Source: Chthoniobacterales bacterium (GTDB taxonomy: Bacteria; Verrucomicrobiota; Verrucomicrobiia; Chthoniobacterales; JACTMZ01). From it: a stretch of DNA of 64,000 bases. Both the position numbers and the translations under genes were made by a program. The DNA is taken from contig VEQL01000001.1 in assembly GCA_018883245.1 (NCBI GenBank), positions 30,701-94,700 of the forward strand. The letters are read 5' to 3'. The notes beneath the pieces are model-generated. The model saw nothing but the letters and a program-made list of their open reading frames with translations, was not told the origin of the DNA and made no database searches. Every line of letters begins with the position of its first letter. Position 1 is the first letter of the stretch. Shown piece after piece: positions 17,874 to 26,154 of this stretch.

Positions 17874-19982
17874 TCAGGAACCGACCCAGAGTTTGATGAA
17901 CACCGGTATGACGAGGATCGCCACGATATTCACGACCTTGATCATGGGATTCACCGCCGGACCAGCCGTGTCCTTGTAAGGATCGCCAACGGTATCGCCG
18001 GTGACGCTCGCGTCGTGCGCCGGCGATCCTTTGCCGCCGTGGCTTCCCAACTCGATGTATTTTTTGGCGTTGTCCCACGCACCGCCGCTCGAGGTCATGG
18101 CAATGCCGATGAAGAGACCCGTGACAATCGTGCCGACGAGCATTCCGCCGAGCACCTTCGGACCGAAGAAGGGCAACCATGCGACGGCAATGACCGTCAC
18201 GACGGGAAGAATGGCGGGCACGATCATCTCGCGCAACGCGGCCTTGGTCACGATGTCCACGCACGTCCCGTATTCGGGGGTGTCGCGACCGTCGAGAATC
18301 CCGGGTTTCGCCGTGATCTGGCGCCGCACTTCCTTGACCACTGCTCCGGCGGCCTTGCCGACGGCGTCGAGGCTGAAGGCCGAGAAAATAAACGGGAGAC
18401 CGCCTCCGATGAAGAGACCGATGATGACGTTCGGGTCCTGTAGATCGAAGGCGAGGTTGAATTGCGCGCCGAGCTGGGCGTAGGCATTTTTAAGTTCTTC
18501 CACATAGCTTCCGAAGAGCACGAGGGCCGCGAGACCCGCCGAGGCGATGGCGTAACCCTTGGTCACGGCTTTCATCGTGTTGCCGATGGCATCGAGGTCG
18601 TCGGTCGTATGGCGGACATTTTTGTCGAGCCCGGCCATCACGGCGATGCCGCCGGCGTTGTCGGTGATCGGACCGAAAGCATCGAGCGCGATGACGATGC
18701 CGGACATCGAGAGCATGGCCATGACGGCGACCGCAATCCCGTAGAGTCCGGCGAAGTGGTAGGACAGCAGGATCGCGATGCCGATGAACGCGACGGGCAG
18801 CGCCGTGGCGTGCAGTCCCGTGGCCAGTCCCGCGATGATGTTGGTGGCGTGGCCGGTCTCCGAAGCCTGGGCGATCAGGCGCACAGGCCGCTGGTCCGTC
18901 GACGTGTAGTAGTTGGTGATGAGCAGCACGACGTAGGTCATGACAAGCCCGATGATCGAGGCCCAGAAGACGCTCGTGGGAGTGCACACGCCTTTTCCTT
19001 GGATCTCGACGCCCTGCGGAAAAAGGGCGTGCGTGAGGGGCCAGAACGCGACGGCCGAAAGAACGGCGCTGGTGAGAACCGCAGCCTGCAGTGCGTGGCG
19101 CGGGGAAAACTTCGTGATATTGGCGAACGCGATGGAAACGATCGCGCCGATGACGGACACCCCGCCGAGAAGGAACGGATAGACGAGCGCGGCCTGCGCC
19201 GCGTCACCTGTGGCCGTGAGAAATCCGATCAGCACCGCTCCGATGAGCGACACCGCATAGGTCTCGAAGACGTCGGCCGCCATGCCGGCGCAGTCTCCCA
19301 CGTTGTCGCCCACATTGTCCGCGATGGTCGCGGGATTGCGGGGATCGTCTTCGTCGAGTTTGCTTTCGATCTTGCCGACAAGGTCGGCACCGACGTCCGC
19401 GGCCTTGGTGTAGATCCCCCCTCCGAGACGGGCGAACACAGAAACGAGAGAACTGCCCAGGGCCGTGCCCACCAGCGCGTCGAGGGCCGCGTGCGTGGGA
19501 TCCGCCGCGGATGAAAAGTGGCGCACGGCCAGGTAGATCAAACCCACCGAAAGCAGCGCAAGGCCCACGACAAGCAGTCCGGTGACAGCACCACCATTGA
19601 GGGCGACGCGCAGGGCGGCACGCGGCGAATGCGTCGCCGCCTGCGCGGTGCGCACATTCGCCCGCACGGCAATCGTCATGCCTATGTATCCCGCCGCCAT
19701 CGAACACGCGGCACCGACGAGAAATCCGACGGCTGACTCGAGACCCCGGCCAGCCCAGACCAAAGCGACGATCACCACCGCGATGCTTCCGACGCTGAGA
19801 ATCTGGCGGTTGAGATAAGCCTTCGCGCCTTGCTGGACGGCGTAAGCAATTTCGCGCATGCGTTCATTGCCGGCCGGCGAGGCAAGAATCCAGCGTATGA
19901 GCCAAGCCGCGTAAACAAGGCCGAGCAGTGCGCAGGCCAGTGAAATGAGCACTCCGTCTGTGACAAGGGAAACTTTAAACAT
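17874..19982 (-). CDS. hppA: Membrane-bound proton-translocating pyrophosphatase
   Basis: Sixteen-helix pump of 702 residues that couples pyrophosphate hydrolysis to ion export. The pyrophosphate site is DVGADLVGKIESKLDEDDPR with DNVGDNVGDCAGMAADVFE after it. The K+-dependence position reads GNTMKAVTKGYAI, with Lys (K471) where K+-dependent enzymes carry Ala, so the enzyme is predicted to be K+-independent and to pump H+. It may recycle pyrophosphate from biosynthesis. Starts ATG 19982 (MFKVSLVTDG). Confidence 0.95.
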   Translation of the reverse strand: MFKVSLVTDGVLISLACALLGLVYAAWLIRWILASPAGNERMREIAYAVQQGAKAYLNRQILSVGSIAVVIVALVWAGRGLESAVGFLVGAACSMAAGYIGMTIAVRANVRTAQAATHSPRAALRVALNGGAVTGLLVVGLALLSVGLIYLAVRHFSSAADPTHAALDALVGTALGSSLVSVFARLGGGIYTKAADVGADLVGKIESKLDEDDPRNPATIADNVGDNVGDCAGMAADVFETYAVSLIGAVLIGFLTATGDAAQAALVYPFLLGGVSVIGAIVSIAFANITKFSPRHALQAAVLTSAVLSAVAFWPLTHALFPQGVEIQGKGVCTPTSVFWASIIGLVMTYVVLLITNYYTSTDQRPVRLIAQASETGHATNIIAGLATGLHATALPVAFIGIAILLSYHFAGLYGIAVAVMAMLSMSGIVIALDAFGPITDNAGGIAVMAGLDKNVRHTTDDLDAIGNTMKAVTKGYAIASAGLAALVLFGSYVEELKNAYAQLGAQFNLAFDLQDPNVIIGLFIGGGLPFIFSAFSLDAVGKAAGAVVKEVRRQITAKPGILDGRDTPEYGTCVDIVTKAALREMIVPAILPVVTVIAVAWLPFFGPKVLGGMLVGTIVTGLFIGIAMTSSGGAWDNAKKYIELGSHGGKGSPAHDASVTGDTVGDPYKDTAGPAVNPMIKVVNIVAILVIPVFIKLWVGS

Positions 19983-20067
19983 AAATTAAAAAATGAGGGG
20001 TTGATACAAGAGCGCGCAGATTAGCCATGCGGCCGTTGCGGACAAGACGAATTGGACGAGCAAGAGG

Positions 20068-21081
20068 TCAGCGGCCCAACCATTCGTCGGCGGCACGCGA
20101 GCAGCCGCGCGGCAAAGCCGCGGGATCGCGCCCCAACAACTCGAAGGCTCCGCCGCGGCGCACGGCAAGATCTCGCGTGCGGACCCCAACCGCCGAGCCG
20201 ACGTTGGCGGTGTCATAAACAAGCAGAATACCCGTTTCCCCTTCCGCCACCTCCCGGGCTGTCACGGGATCGGCCACAACCGCGCGCGCCCATGGCGGCG
20301 CTTGGTGAAGACCGCGGGGGCCGCGTGCGTAAAACTGCGAACTCAGCTCGGTCATGCCGTATTCATTGAAAATGTCTCCCGGCGATATGCCGAGCTTGGC
20401 GCCGAACATTTCATAAAGATCCGCGCGTGAAATATCGCGTCCGCTGCCTTTGTAGCCCCCGGTTTCCATGGCGGAAGAACCGGGTGGCATTGTGATGGAC
20501 GTCCCGCCCATGGCCTCGAACAGCCGCAAAAAACCGAGAGCGGTCCCGAGCAGGCAGACGGGACGGGGGATTTCGCGCAGACGCCGCAGATCGATATTGC
20601 CGCCGGGCGCGACGAACGCATCTTCCGGTGCCAGCGTCGCGAGCATGTGGCTGAGCGAGGAATGCGGGGCTTCGTGCGGATGGGGGGCAATGACGACGAA
20701 CGGCCCGGGCGGCAGGCCGGCCTGTTCCCATCCACGGCGGATGGAGGCCTCGTAGATTTCCAGGGTGCGGAAATGGTGGCGGCCGAATCCCTCGCCGGTC
20801 GTGCCGCTGGTGTGGAACGTTTTGCACGTCTCCGCGGCAGGAAAGCTGCGAAGCTCGGAGTGTTTGAAGGCGTCCTGCGGAACGCACGGGATTTCGCGCC
20901 AATCGGCCACGGCTTCCCCCACCCCCATGCTGCGACAGAACGCGCGATACGGTTCATTGGCCGAGTAGTGGTGCGCATGCAGCGCCGCCGCCACACCATC
21001 GAAAGAATCCCGGGCCGAGCACTCGATCCACCGCAGCACGCGGCGCTCGATCGGCAAGAGTTCGGTCCCTTTTTCGGTCAT
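20068..21081 (-). CDS. LuxE-type acyl-protein synthetase
   Basis: Adenylate-forming enzyme of 337 residues in the LuxE/acyl-protein synthetase family, which activates a fatty acid with ATP and transfers it to a cysteine thiol. The phosphate-binding loop is TSGTTGEGFGRHHF, and the adenylation core is FNEYGMTELSSQFY. In luminous bacteria LuxE supplies LuxC; here the partner would be the reductase at 15884-16984. Divergent from the zinc-ribbon gene. Stop is 86 bases before hppA. Confidence 0.88.
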   Translation of the reverse strand: MTEKGTELLPIERRVLRWIECSARDSFDGVAAALHAHHYSANEPYRAFCRSMGVGEAVADWREIPCVPQDAFKHSELRSFPAAETCKTFHTSGTTGEGFGRHHFRTLEIYEASIRRGWEQAGLPPGPFVVIAPHPHEAPHSSLSHMLATLAPEDAFVAPGGNIDLRRLREIPRPVCLLGTALGFLRLFEAMGGTSITMPPGSSAMETGGYKGSGRDISRADLYEMFGAKLGISPGDIFNEYGMTELSSQFYARGPRGLHQAPPWARAVVADPVTAREVAEGETGILLVYDTANVGSAVGVRTRDLAVRRGGAFELLGRDPAALPRGCSRAADEWLGR

Positions 21082-21193
21082 GGGGTTATCTTGTCATTTG
21101 TCCGCCACACGGAAACCCATTTCCGGACGCAGGGGAGCCGGACCCGGCAATTCTTTCTCGCCGCGCCGCCGCCGAGGGCCTAGAACGGACGCA

Positions 21194-21910
21194 ATGGTGG
21201 AAATCCTGGAGAAACTTCTCCTTCTGCAAGAGCGCGACCAGCGATTGCAGACGTTCCTTCACGAGATCAACGGTGTTCCCGGCGAGAAGGCAGCGCTGCA
21301 GAGGGAACTCGAGGCCGCGCAGCGCACATTGGAGAACGACAAGACCCGCGCCACCCAGATCGAGATCGAGCGCAAACGCCTCGAGGTCGAGGCCGACGCG
21401 AAGCGCACGCAGATCGCGAAATACCAGACACAGCAACTCGAGACGCGCAAAAACGAGGAATACGCCGCGCTCAAGCACGAAATCGAGAGGGCGGAAAAAG
21501 ACATCGTCGCCATCGAGGACCGCGAACTCGAGCTGATGCAGGAATTCGAGGACCTCAAGCCGGCCATCGCCGCAGCGGATCAAAAATTCACCGCCGAGAA
21601 AAACCGCGTGGCGGCGTTGGTCAAAACGGCCGACGAGAAAGTCGGGGTTCTCCAAGGCCGCGCCGACGAACTCAAAGTCGAGCGCGAAGCCATCGCTGCG
21701 GAGATCAAAGCCGCCGACGAGGACCTGTTCGACCTTTACGAAAAGCTTTTCCGCACGAAAGCCGGACGCGCCATCGTCCCGCTCGAAGGCAACCACTGCA
21801 CGGGGTGCCACATGACGGTCACGCCATCCACGCTGCGCGACGCCAAAGTCGGCGGCAAGGTCGTGTCTTGCGAACAGTGCGGACGGATTATTTACACGCT
21901 GCCGGAGTAA
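21194..21910 (+). CDS. Coiled-coil protein with C-terminal C4 zinc ribbon
   Basis: A 238-residue cytoplasmic protein of the zf-RING_7/CT398-like family. Residues about 1-180 are a long antiparallel coiled coil rich in Ala, Glu and Lys. The C-terminus carries two CxxC pairs, CTGCH and CEQCG, that should bind one zinc. Family members in chlamydiae act as chaperones of secretion and flagellar-type ATPases or sigma factor-associated proteins, but no such partner is nearby. The ATG at 21194 (MVEILEKLLLLQERD) starts the coil; the longer frame upstream has no conserved sequence. Confidence 0.85.
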   Translation: MVEILEKLLLLQERDQRLQTFLHEINGVPGEKAALQRELEAAQRTLENDKTRATQIEIERKRLEVEADAKRTQIAKYQTQQLETRKNEEYAALKHEIERAEKDIVAIEDRELELMQEFEDLKPAIAAADQKFTAEKNRVAALVKTADEKVGVLQGRADELKVEREAIAAEIKAADEDLFDLYEKLFRTKAGRAIVPLEGNHCTGCHMTVTPSTLRDAKVGGKVVSCEQCGRIIYTLPE

Positions 21911-21916
21911 TTGAGG

Positions 21917-21941
21917 TAGCCGCCGTGTGCGGCAACGGCTA
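21917..21941. terminator. Bidirectional hairpin between convergent genes
   Basis: TAGCCG and CGGCTA form the outer stem, with an inner CCG-TGTG-CGG stem and a three-base CAA bulge. It lies between the stop of the zinc-ribbon gene and that of nuoEF. There is no T-tract, so it is a weak call. Confidence 0.35.
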
Positions 21942-21955
21942 GAGACCGGCGACGA

Positions 21956-23836
21956 TCAGTGCCCGTTCGACCCGTTGGCTGATCCGGCATCGCGCGGCGC
22001 AAACTCCTCCCGGAATTTGGCGACGAAGCTTTGCGTCGGCCAGGAGCACGCCTCGCCGAACGCGCAGATCGTCCGGCCGGCGATGTTGTCGGCGATCCCG
22101 ACAAGCTGGTCGGCATCGGTCGGCTTGATGTCGCCGTGGACCATGCGTGTGGTGACTTTCGACATCCACAGGCTTCCCTCGCGGCACGGCGTGCACTGCC
22201 CGCAGCTTTCGTGCGCGTAGAAGTCGTTGATGTTGTTGAGCACCCAGACCATGTCGCGCGAATCGTCGAGGATCATGACGCCGGCACTTCCGATCATGGA
22301 ACCCGCGGCGGAGAGCGAGTTGGCGTCCATCACGAGATCCATGAGATCAACCTCAACGGTCGTTTCCGCGCCATCCGGCCCCTTGCGCTTCATTTTGTAT
22401 TTCTCGCCGGCGCGCAAAACTTTCGCCGAGCTGCCGCCGGGAATCACCGCTTTGAGTTTGCGCCCGGGTTTCATTCCGCCGCAGACGTCGTTGATCAACT
22501 GGCCGACGGTGACCTGCCCGCACCCGAGTTCGTAATAGCCCGGATTCCGGACGTCTCCGCTGACGCACAGGGTCCGCGTGCCTCCGTCGCCCGGCGAGCC
22601 GAGTTTGGCGAACTCCGCGCTGCCCATGGCGATGATGTGTTTGACGTGGCAGAGCGTCTCGACGTTGTTGACGATGGTGGGGCAATTATAGAGTCCGAAT
22701 ACCGCGGGGAAAAAAGGCGGTTTGATGCGCGGATACGGGCGCTTGCCCTCGAGCGATTCGAGAAGGCTGGTCTCCTCGCCGCAAATGTAGGCTCCCGCAC
22801 CCTGGTGCACGTAGATGTCGCAATCGAAACCGCTGCCAAGGACGTTTTTGCCGATGAAACCCGCGGCCCGGGCCTCGGTGATGGCTTTTTCCACGATGCG
22901 GGCAGCCGCGGGAAATTCGCAACGGATGTAGACATAGCTCAGATGGACGTTGAGCGCCCAAGCGGCAATCATCATTCCCTCGAGAAGCTGGTGCGGATCC
23001 TCGTGCAGGATGTAGCGGTCTTTGAAAGTTCCGGGCTCGGACTCGTCGCCATTGACCACGAGGTAGTGCGGCTTGCCGTCGTCGCGCTTGATGAAACTCC
23101 ATTTGACCCCGGCGGGAAATCCCGCGCCGCCACGGCCCCGGAGATTGGCCGCCTTCACTTCGGCCGTGATTTCCGCGGGCTGCATCTTGAGGGCTTTTTT
23201 CAGCGACTCGTAACCGCCATGGCGCAGGTAGCACTCGAGCGAAGGGTCGTAGTCGGCGCGCCCGGCATTTTTCAGGATCATGCGGCGCTCGAGGGGATGC
23301 GGCGCACGCAGGGTTTTGGCGTAGGAGCGGTCTTGATCGGCGAGCAGGCGTTCGGCATCCGCGGGCTTGAGGCGCTCGTGCAACTTGTCGCCGACAAGCG
23401 CAACCGGAGCCGTCCCGCAACTGGCCAAACACTCGACGAATTCGACGGTGTATCGTCCGTCCGGACTGGTAAGCCCGTGGCCATGGTCGTGCCCGCCGTT
23501 TTCAATCCCTGCCGCACGGCAGAGCGCGTCGCGCACCTCGTGGGATCCGCCCATGGCGCAGGACAGCGTGCGGCAGACCCGGATGGTTGTTTTGCCCGGC
23601 GGCGTCCGGCGGAACCACGGATAGAAGGTGACCAGCTCGAGAATGTTGATCGGCTCCAGATCCAGCCGGCGCGCGATCCAATCGATCCCGCTGTCATCGA
23701 CAAAGCCGAAGTGGTTTTGCCAGAGATGAAGAAGAGGAACCGAGGCACTGCGCTTGGAAACCGGATAATGCGTCACGGTCTCGTCGATCCGCGCCAAGAG
23801 GTCCTGCGGCAGATGGTCGGCTTGGCGGTCACTCAT
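21956..23836 (-). CDS. nuoEF: Fused NADH-quinone oxidoreductase subunits E and F
   Basis: One 626-residue chain carries both NADH-dehydrogenase module subunits. Residues about 1-165 are NuoE: the 2Fe-2S cysteines lie in CRTLSCAMGG and CLASCG. Residues about 190-610 are NuoF: NLRGRGGAGFPAGVKWSF binds FMN/NADH, GAYICGEETSLLESLEG follows, and the 4Fe-4S cluster is held by CGQCTPCREG plus CAFGEACSW. Complete in both halves. Start at 23836 (MSDRQADHLPQ). Works at the cytoplasmic tip of complex I; nuoD is 6 kb away and nuoG is not in the window. Confidence 0.93.
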   Translation of the reverse strand: MSDRQADHLPQDLLARIDETVTHYPVSKRSASVPLLHLWQNHFGFVDDSGIDWIARRLDLEPINILELVTFYPWFRRTPPGKTTIRVCRTLSCAMGGSHEVRDALCRAAGIENGGHDHGHGLTSPDGRYTVEFVECLASCGTAPVALVGDKLHERLKPADAERLLADQDRSYAKTLRAPHPLERRMILKNAGRADYDPSLECYLRHGGYESLKKALKMQPAEITAEVKAANLRGRGGAGFPAGVKWSFIKRDDGKPHYLVVNGDESEPGTFKDRYILHEDPHQLLEGMMIAAWALNVHLSYVYIRCEFPAAARIVEKAITEARAAGFIGKNVLGSGFDCDIYVHQGAGAYICGEETSLLESLEGKRPYPRIKPPFFPAVFGLYNCPTIVNNVETLCHVKHIIAMGSAEFAKLGSPGDGGTRTLCVSGDVRNPGYYELGCGQVTVGQLINDVCGGMKPGRKLKAVIPGGSSAKVLRAGEKYKMKRKGPDGAETTVEVDLMDLVMDANSLSAAGSMIGSAGVMILDDSRDMVWVLNNINDFYAHESCGQCTPCREGSLWMSKVTTRMVHGDIKPTDADQLVGIADNIAGRTICAFGEACSWPTQSFVAKFREEFAPRDAGSANGSNGH

Positions 23837-23949
23837 GAAACGGTTAGTTGTCCGCGAAGGAAGGTCCGGCTTCAAGAAAAACGATGCCGTGGCGCTCTTG
23901 CCAGTGTCCGCACCATCTGCGAAGATCGCATCGAAACGAAAGGAACAAC

Positions 23950-24249
23950 ATGAGCGAACAAGAAACAAAAGAGGCCGCGGAAAAATTCAAGCGCGGAAAA
24001 ACGCACGCCGCCGAAGCGGCCCAAGAATTCAAGGAAGCCGCGTCGGCCAAACTCAACGATTTGCGCGACACGCTGAATCAGCGCGCCGACGAATACCGGG
24101 AGCGGGCCAACCGCGTGTGGTCGGACACGACCGGACGCGCATGCACGCTGACCGAGGACGGCGAGGACTACATCCGCGAAAATCCGCTGCAGGCTGTCGG
24201 GATCGCGCTGGCTGCGGGATTTGTCCTGGGCTTGATCCTGCGCCGCTAA
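23950..24249 (+). CDS. ElaB/YqjD/DUF883-type ribosome-associated membrane protein
   Basis: A 99-residue protein with an amphipathic helical N-terminal part (AEEAAQEFKEAASAKLNDLRDTL region) and one C-terminal membrane segment ending GFVLGLILRR, the DUF883 layout. A ribosome site AAAGGA precedes the ATG at 23950. Enteric relatives tether ribosomes to the inner membrane in stationary phase. First gene of a three-gene set with the next two, matching yqjD-yqjE-yqjK order. Confidence 0.85.
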   Translation: MSEQETKEAAEKFKRGKTHAAEAAQEFKEAASAKLNDLRDTLNQRADEYRERANRVWSDTTGRACTLTEDGEDYIRENPLQAVGIALAAGFVLGLILRR

Positions 24250-24264
24250 GTTTCCGAAATCTGC

Positions 24265-24669
24265 ATGAGTCCGGACTCCGGCGAAGACCGCACGCCTCCG
24301 CCGGAAGGATTGTCGCTTTCGTCGGCCGGCGGCGACTTTGGCCGGGCGGCATCGGCGTATCTGCGCGCGCTGGGAGGCCTGTTGGGGCTGGAGTTGCGCG
24401 AGTCCGGCAGCCATGTGCTGTTGTTGGCGGGCTTGGCCTTGGGCTTCGCCATTGCGGCCACGCTGGCTTACCTGTTCCTGATCGTGGCAATGGCCGTCTC
24501 TCTCGCGTCATGGATGGGGGGCGGATGGTTTGCCACCGCGGCGATCCTGTTCATCTTCCACCTGCTTGTGGCCGCAGTGCTTCTGCTTGTGCTGGTCAAA
24601 CGCGGACGGCGCCCGCTTTTCCCCGGAACGCGCGAAGCGGTGCGCCGGGAGATCTCACGAATTTCATGA
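24265..24669 (+). CDS. YqjE-like membrane protein
   Basis: A 134-residue protein with an acidic N-terminus and two strong hydrophobic segments (about residues 50-78 and 85-112), ending in a basic tail. This is the holin-superfamily/YqjE (phage_holin_3_6) type. It lies 15 bases after the DUF883 gene and overlaps the next gene by four bases, so the three form an operon. Role unknown; relatives are membrane stress proteins. Confidence 0.75.
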   Translation: MSPDSGEDRTPPPEGLSLSSAGGDFGRAASAYLRALGGLLGLELRESGSHVLLLAGLALGFAIAATLAYLFLIVAMAVSLASWMGGGWFATAAILFIFHLLVAAVLLLVLVKRGRRPLFPGTREAVRREISRIS

Positions 24670-24998
24670 ACCGCGAGCAATACTTGCGCGAACTCGACTC
24701 GGCAGGGCGCGAACTTCTGGCCAAAGGGCGGCTGCTGGCCGAGGCGGCGAATCCCATCAACCAGCTGCGTGGCGAAGTGGCCCGCGACTGGAAATGGTGG
24801 CTTCCCGGAGCATCGGTGGCCGGCTTCGCCGCGGCCCGTTTGCTTCGCATGCCGCGCGGGAAAACGGCCAAAGGCACTGGTGCACAGCCGCAGAGCGGTG
24901 CGGCTTTCTGGGTGCCCACGCTTTTGAAATTGCTGCCGGCAGTCCTGGCACAACTGGTCCCGCTCTTTTTGAGTTTGCGGTCGGGACACAAACGCTAA
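24666..24998 (+). CDS. Third protein of the yqjD-yqjE-like operon
   Basis: A 110-residue protein from MNREQYLRELDSAG, starting inside the stop of the previous gene (ATGA). It has a central hydrophobic segment near residues 45-60 and a C-terminal hydrophobic stretch (LLKLLPAVLAQLVPLFLSL). It fills the place of YqjK, but sequence similarity to YqjK is not evident to me. The next gene, pilT, starts 22 bases later. Confidence 0.7.
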   Translation: MNREQYLRELDSAGRELLAKGRLLAEAANPINQLRGEVARDWKWWLPGASVAGFAAARLLRMPRGKTAKGTGAQPQSGAAFWVPTLLKLLPAVLAQLVPLFLSLRSGHKR

Positions 24999-25020
24999 AG
25001 TTTCCTCTCCCACCGCTTCC

Positions 25021-26151
25021 GTGTCCGAGTCGCCACAAGTCGCAGCCGTCGAAGTCGTTTCCGAACAACCGGAATCGGTGCACGTTCTCGGCCACGTCGA
25101 TCAATATTTGTCGATCGGCAAAGAATCGGGCGCTTCGGACATCCATCTCAGCGTCAACATGCCGCCGACTTGGCGGCGCTTCGGGACGCTCGAACCGATC
25201 TGGCTGCAGGCGGACAAACTCTCGGCTGCCGATACCGAGCGGCTGGCCATGGGCTTCCTCAACGACCAGCAAAAGAAACTGCTCGCCGAGCGCGGCGACG
25301 TCGATTTCGCCTACTCCAACGCCGAGGGCCGCTACCGCACGAGCGTCGTCCGTCAGAGACTCGGTTACGATCTCGTCTTCCGCATCATCCAGACCACGGT
25401 GCGCACGATGGACGAACTCGGACTGCCCCCGCAGCTCAAAATGCTCACGCAATACCAGAACGGTCTCGTGCTGGTCACCGGGTCGGTCGGCAGCGGCAAA
25501 AGCACCACGCTGGCGGCACTGGTCGAAGAGGTCAACCGCACGCGGCACGAGCATATCATCACGTTGGAAGATCCGATCGAATACCTTTTCACGCCGCAGG
25601 GCTGCCAAGTTAACCAGCGCGAGGTCCACACCCACACCGAGTCGTTCGGCGCCGCGCTGCGCGGCGCGCTGCGCGAGGATCCCGACGTGATCATGGTCGG
25701 TGAAATGCGCGATCTCGAGACCATCTCGCTCGCCATCACCGCCTCGGAAACCGGGCATCTTGTGCTCGGAACTTTGCACACGGGCAACGCCGCGCGCACG
25801 CTCGACCGTGTGCTCGACGTTTTCCCGGTGGATCAGCGCGAGCAGATCCGCATCATGGTAAGCGAGTCGCTGCGCGGCATCATTTCGCAGCAGCTGGTGC
25901 CGCGAGCCGACGGGACGGGGCGGGCTTTGGCCATCGAGATCCTGATGAACACGCCGGCCGTGGCCAACGTGATCCGCGAGGCCAAGACCTTCATGCTTCC
26001 GGGCATCATCCAAACCGGAAAAAAACTCGGGATGAAACTCATGGACGACTCGTTGGCGGACCTTTTCCGGGCCGGGATGATTTCGGCCGACGAGGCGGTT
26101 TCCCGCGCCGAGCAAAAGCCGCTGATGAAGCAGGTTTGCGGACTCCTCTGA
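25021..26151 (+). CDS. pilT: Type IV pilus retraction ATPase PilT
   Basis: Hexameric ATPase of 376 residues that drives pilus depolymerisation. Walker A is GSVGSGKST (residues 154-162), with LEDPIEYLF, the AIRE-like region and the His box of the family after it. SDIHLSVNMPP is the N-terminal PAS-like start. GTG start at 25021. Followed three bases later by a second pilT, so the two are co-transcribed. No pilB, pilC or pilM is near. Confidence 0.93.
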   Translation: MSESPQVAAVEVVSEQPESVHVLGHVDQYLSIGKESGASDIHLSVNMPPTWRRFGTLEPIWLQADKLSAADTERLAMGFLNDQQKKLLAERGDVDFAYSNAEGRYRTSVVRQRLGYDLVFRIIQTTVRTMDELGLPPQLKMLTQYQNGLVLVTGSVGSGKSTTLAALVEEVNRTRHEHIITLEDPIEYLFTPQGCQVNQREVHTHTESFGAALRGALREDPDVIMVGEMRDLETISLAITASETGHLVLGTLHTGNAARTLDRVLDVFPVDQREQIRIMVSESLRGIISQQLVPRADGTGRALAIEILMNTPAVANVIREAKTFMLPGIIQTGKKLGMKLMDDSLADLFRAGMISADEAVSRAEQKPLMKQVCGLL

Positions 26152-26154
26152 CCC

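Noticed and set aside
19986..20070. Possible 28-residue hydrophobic peptide between luxE-like and hppA
   Set aside because: Hydrophobic sequence (VQFVLSATAAWLICALLYQPL) is present, but there is no ATG and only a TTG start without ribosome site. Composition may arise from chance in the hppA leader.
22031..23953. A 640-codon plus-strand frame opposite nuoEF
   Set aside because: Antisense shadow of a clearly coding gene; no family motif and repetitive Arg/Val composition.
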